From NCBI RefSeq assembly GCF_030815085.1, contig NZ_JAUSWG010000007.1: a stretch of DNA of 64,000 bases. One strand, written 5' to 3'. A program made the translations under genes and the position numbers. Below are positions 62,213 through 64,000 of this stretch, one piece after another; positions within the stretch are counted from its first letter, which is position 1, and each line of letters opens with the position of its first letter. The DNA comes from Paraclostridium ghonii (lineage in GTDB: Bacteria > Bacillota > Clostridia > Peptostreptococcales > Peptostreptococcaceae). A model generated the notes under the pieces. That model had not been told where the DNA came from and made no database searches. It saw only the letters and a program-made list of their open reading frames with translations.

Positions 62213-62887
62213 TTATATATTCGGTATTTGCCAGTCTATAATTTCTTTACCTAAGCTAGTTAACATATCGTTAACTTTTGAAAATGGCTTTGATCCAAAG
62301 AATCCTCTACTAGCTGATAATGGACTTGGATGAGCTGATTCTATTATATAATGTTTATTAGTATCTATTAATTTCTTTTTACTTCTAGCATTATTACCCC
62401 ATAAAACAAATATTACAGGATCTTGTCTTAAGTTTAGTGTCTCTATTATATGGTCAGTAAATATTTCCCAACCTTTTCCTTTATGAGAATTTGCTTCATG
62501 TGCTCTAACTGTAAGTGCTGTATTTAATAACAATATCCCTTGATTTGTCCAAGGAACTAAATATCCATTATTAGGTATAAAACACTCAAACTCTGATTTT
62601 AATTCTTTGTACATATTTAATAAAGATGGTGGTGTTTTTATTCCAGGCTTTACTGAAAATGCAAGTCCATGAGCTTGATTTTCTCCATGGTAAGGGTCTT
62701 GCCCTAGAATTAGTACTTTAGTATCTTTATATGCTGTATATTTTAATGCATTAAATATATCATGCATATCAGGATATATAACATTATTTTTATATTCCTC
62801 TTTTAAAAATCCTCTTAATTTTAAATAATATGGCTTCTCAAATTCACCTTTTAATATTTCATCCCAATCATTTCCTATATTAACCAT
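62213..62887 (-). CDS. ung: Uracil-DNA glycosylase (family 1)
   Basis: A 224-residue base-excision enzyme. Motifs are GQDPYHG with catalytic Asp, LLNTALTVRAHEANSH, and HPSPLSASRGFFG with the conserved His. Family length is about 225. It removes uracil from DNA. It is preceded by the NusG-domain gene 14 nt upstream, and the two may be co-transcribed. Confidence 0.97.
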   Translation of the reverse strand: MVNIGNDWDEILKGEFEKPYYLKLRGFLKEEYKNNVIYPDMHDIFNALKYTAYKDTKVLILGQDPYHGENQAHGLAFSVKPGIKTPPSLLNMYKELKSEFECFIPNNGYLVPWTNQGILLLNTALTVRAHEANSHKGKGWEIFTDHIIETLNLRQDPVIFVLWGNNARSKKKLIDTNKHYIIESAHPSPLSASRGFFGSKPFSKVNDMLTSLGKEIIDWQIPNI

Positions 62888-62901
62888 TTTTTCACCTACT
62901 T

Positions 62902-63267
62902 TTAATTTGCAATTGTATCTATATCATTTTTTTCATTACTGATTATTTTTATACTCACTTTATTAGGTATACATACTATATTCTTATTAGATTTATCTAT
63001 AAATCCAGTTTTCACACATACCTTATCTGGGCATGACGCATCTATAACCTCAACACCTCTATCATGAATTTTTATCTTATTAAATCCACTATCTGTCTTT
63101 ATATTTATTTCTTCTGTATCATCAATAGAAACTTCTTTATATACTTTATTATCTAAATATATAATGATTTTTTCACCTTCATCTTGACCTTTTAAAAAAT
63201 TAAACCCCATCCACGTCCCTATTATAATTAAAATTGATAACAAAAGAAAAAAGTCGTTTTTCTTCAT
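62902..63267 (-). CDS. NusG domain II-like membrane-anchored protein
   Basis: A 121-residue protein: one N-terminal helix (about 5-25) then a small beta domain (35-115) of the NusG domain II type with EVIDASCPDKVCVKTGFI and IVCIPNKVSIKI. The three cysteines in this pattern are typical. Such proteins usually lie beside apbE or Rnf genes and may help flavin or redox protein assembly. GGAGGGG marks the ATG at 63267; a longer frame starts further upstream. It diverges from apbE by 61 bp. Confidence 0.88.
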   Translation of the reverse strand: MKKNDFFLLLSILIIIGTWMGFNFLKGQDEGEKIIIYLDNKVYKEVSIDDTEEINIKTDSGFNKIKIHDRGVEVIDASCPDKVCVKTGFIDKSNKNIVCIPNKVSIKIISNEKNDIDTIAN

Positions 63268-63328
63268 TTTTCCCCTCCAAGCATTTATAATATAATTAAA
63301 TATATCATAAATATAAAGGGGAAACATC

Positions 63329-64000
63329 ATGAAAAATAAAAAACTTATATTTTATATAGCAATTTTAGCAATTTTAGCTATATTTTCATTGTTTATTTTT
63401 AGAAAAAAAATAAATACATATTCTAAAACTATGTACTACCTAGGTACTGTTAATGAGGTTACATTATATACTAAATCTAACGAAAAAAAAGCTAATGAAA
63501 TATTATCTAATTGTGAAAGTATAGTAAAGGATATAGATAATAAAATGAACCCATCTACATTATCTAGTGATATCTATAAGATAAATGAAAATGCTGGTAA
63601 ATCCTATACTAAAGTGTCTCAAGATACATTTAACGTTATAAAAACAGCCCTTCATTTTTCTGATTTGTCAAATGGTCACTTTGATATTTCAGTAGGTTCA
63701 TTAGTTCAGCTATGGAATATTGGAAATGAAAAAGCAAGAGTTCCTGAACAGTCTGAAATAAATTCAGTTTTATCTACAATAAATTATAAATATATAATTT
63801 TAGATGAAAAGAATACTAGCATAATGTTAAAAAATAAGGGAACAAAGATAGACTTAGGGGGTATAGCTAAAGGATATGCAGCTGATAAGGTTGTAAAATA
63901 CTTAGAAGATCAAAAAATTGAAGGTGCTATAGTAAACCTAGGGGGAAACATATACACACTTGGAACAAAGGATGGTAAAAATAAATTCAATATAGGAGTT
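63329..64000 (+). CDS. apbE: FAD:protein FMN transferase (ApbE), cut by window end
   Basis: The first 224 codons of an ApbE-family protein. An N-terminal helix (about 5-24) anchors it outside the membrane. Then come a flavin-binding start YYLGTVNEVTLYT, SDLSNGHFDISVGSLVQLW and KGTKIDLGGIAKGYAADKV, then VNLGGNIYTLG. ApbE attaches FMN to Thr of flavoproteins such as RnfG, RnfD and NqrC. AAAGGGGA precedes the ATG at 63329. The 3' end lies beyond the window. Confidence 0.93.
   Translation, partial: MKNKKLIFYIAILAILAIFSLFIFRKKINTYSKTMYYLGTVNEVTLYTKSNEKKANEILSNCESIVKDIDNKMNPSTLSSDIYKINENAGKSYTKVSQDTFNVIKTALHFSDLSNGHFDISVGSLVQLWNIGNEKARVPEQSEINSVLSTINYKYIILDEKNTSIMLKNKGTKIDLGGIAKGYAADKVVKYLEDQKIEGAIVNLGGNIYTLGTKDGKNKFNIGV

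Overview
The window is low-GC, densely coding Gram-positive DNA from a spore-forming anaerobe of the class Clostridia. The gene order and protein character fit the Peptostreptococcaceae (the Romboutsia, Paraclostridium, Terrisporobacter and Clostridioides neighbourhood), but the genus cannot be fixed from sequence reading alone. Support comes from spore genes (gpr, spoIIP, yqfC, yqfD), pyruvate phosphate dikinase with its PpsR and CcpN regulators, a CIRCE-controlled hrcA-grpE-dnaK-dnaJ operon, strong AGGAGG-type ribosome-binding sites and a selenocysteine tRNA. Nearly all genes lie on the minus strand, so most operons read from right to left.

Positions 1-14,500 are accessory. They hold a seven-helix microbial-rhodopsin-like protein with the Schiff-base lysine but without two canonical retinal-pocket residues, a pentapeptide-repeat protein, two MATE exporters (one beside a LysR regulator), an ABC exporter diverging from a two-component system, the wreck of a second two-component system, a TraX-family membrane protein, a small zinc-ribbon protein and a solitary phosphate-binding lipoprotein. 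Positions 14,700-19,200 hold ppdK with ppsR and ccpN, separated by a long imperfect hairpin.

Positions 19,400-35,700 and 42,500-57,500 form the classic Firmicute housekeeping string. Read from right to left it runs holA/comEC, (rpsT on the other strand), gpr, spoIIP, lepA, hemW, hrcA, grpE, dnaK, dnaJ, prmA, rsmE, mtaB, HIT, rpsU, yqeY, yqfC, yqfD, phoH, ybeY, dgkA-PAP2, cdd, era, mgtE, yqzL, recO, DUF4342, glyQ, glyS. It is interrupted by an accessory block (35.7-42.4 kb: AbgT transporter, M20 amidohydrolase, PC4-like protein, broken DUF1653 gene, HAD phosphatase, Cys-rich protein, dicarboxylate symporter), by an APC permease (48.6-50.0 kb) and by tspO (30.8-31.3 kb).

The right end (57.6-64 kb) has two acetyl/aminoacyl-transferase-like proteins, a secreted ComEC-type metallo-beta-lactamase lipoprotein (ComEC itself lacks this domain here), a second long hairpin, a TcdA-like E1 enzyme, selC (tRNA-Sec), ung, and a NusG-domain-II protein divergent from a truncated apbE.

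The most unusual item is the rhodopsin-like gene at 351-1040. Others worth attention are the two 130-140 nt hairpins, the terminator-like hairpin in the glyQS leader, the split ComEC, the PC4-like gene with a CTG start, and several decayed genes that are easy to miss. Starts were corrected wherever a strong Shine-Dalgarno sequence lies inside the longest open frame. No CRISPR array, rRNA gene or insertion sequence was seen.
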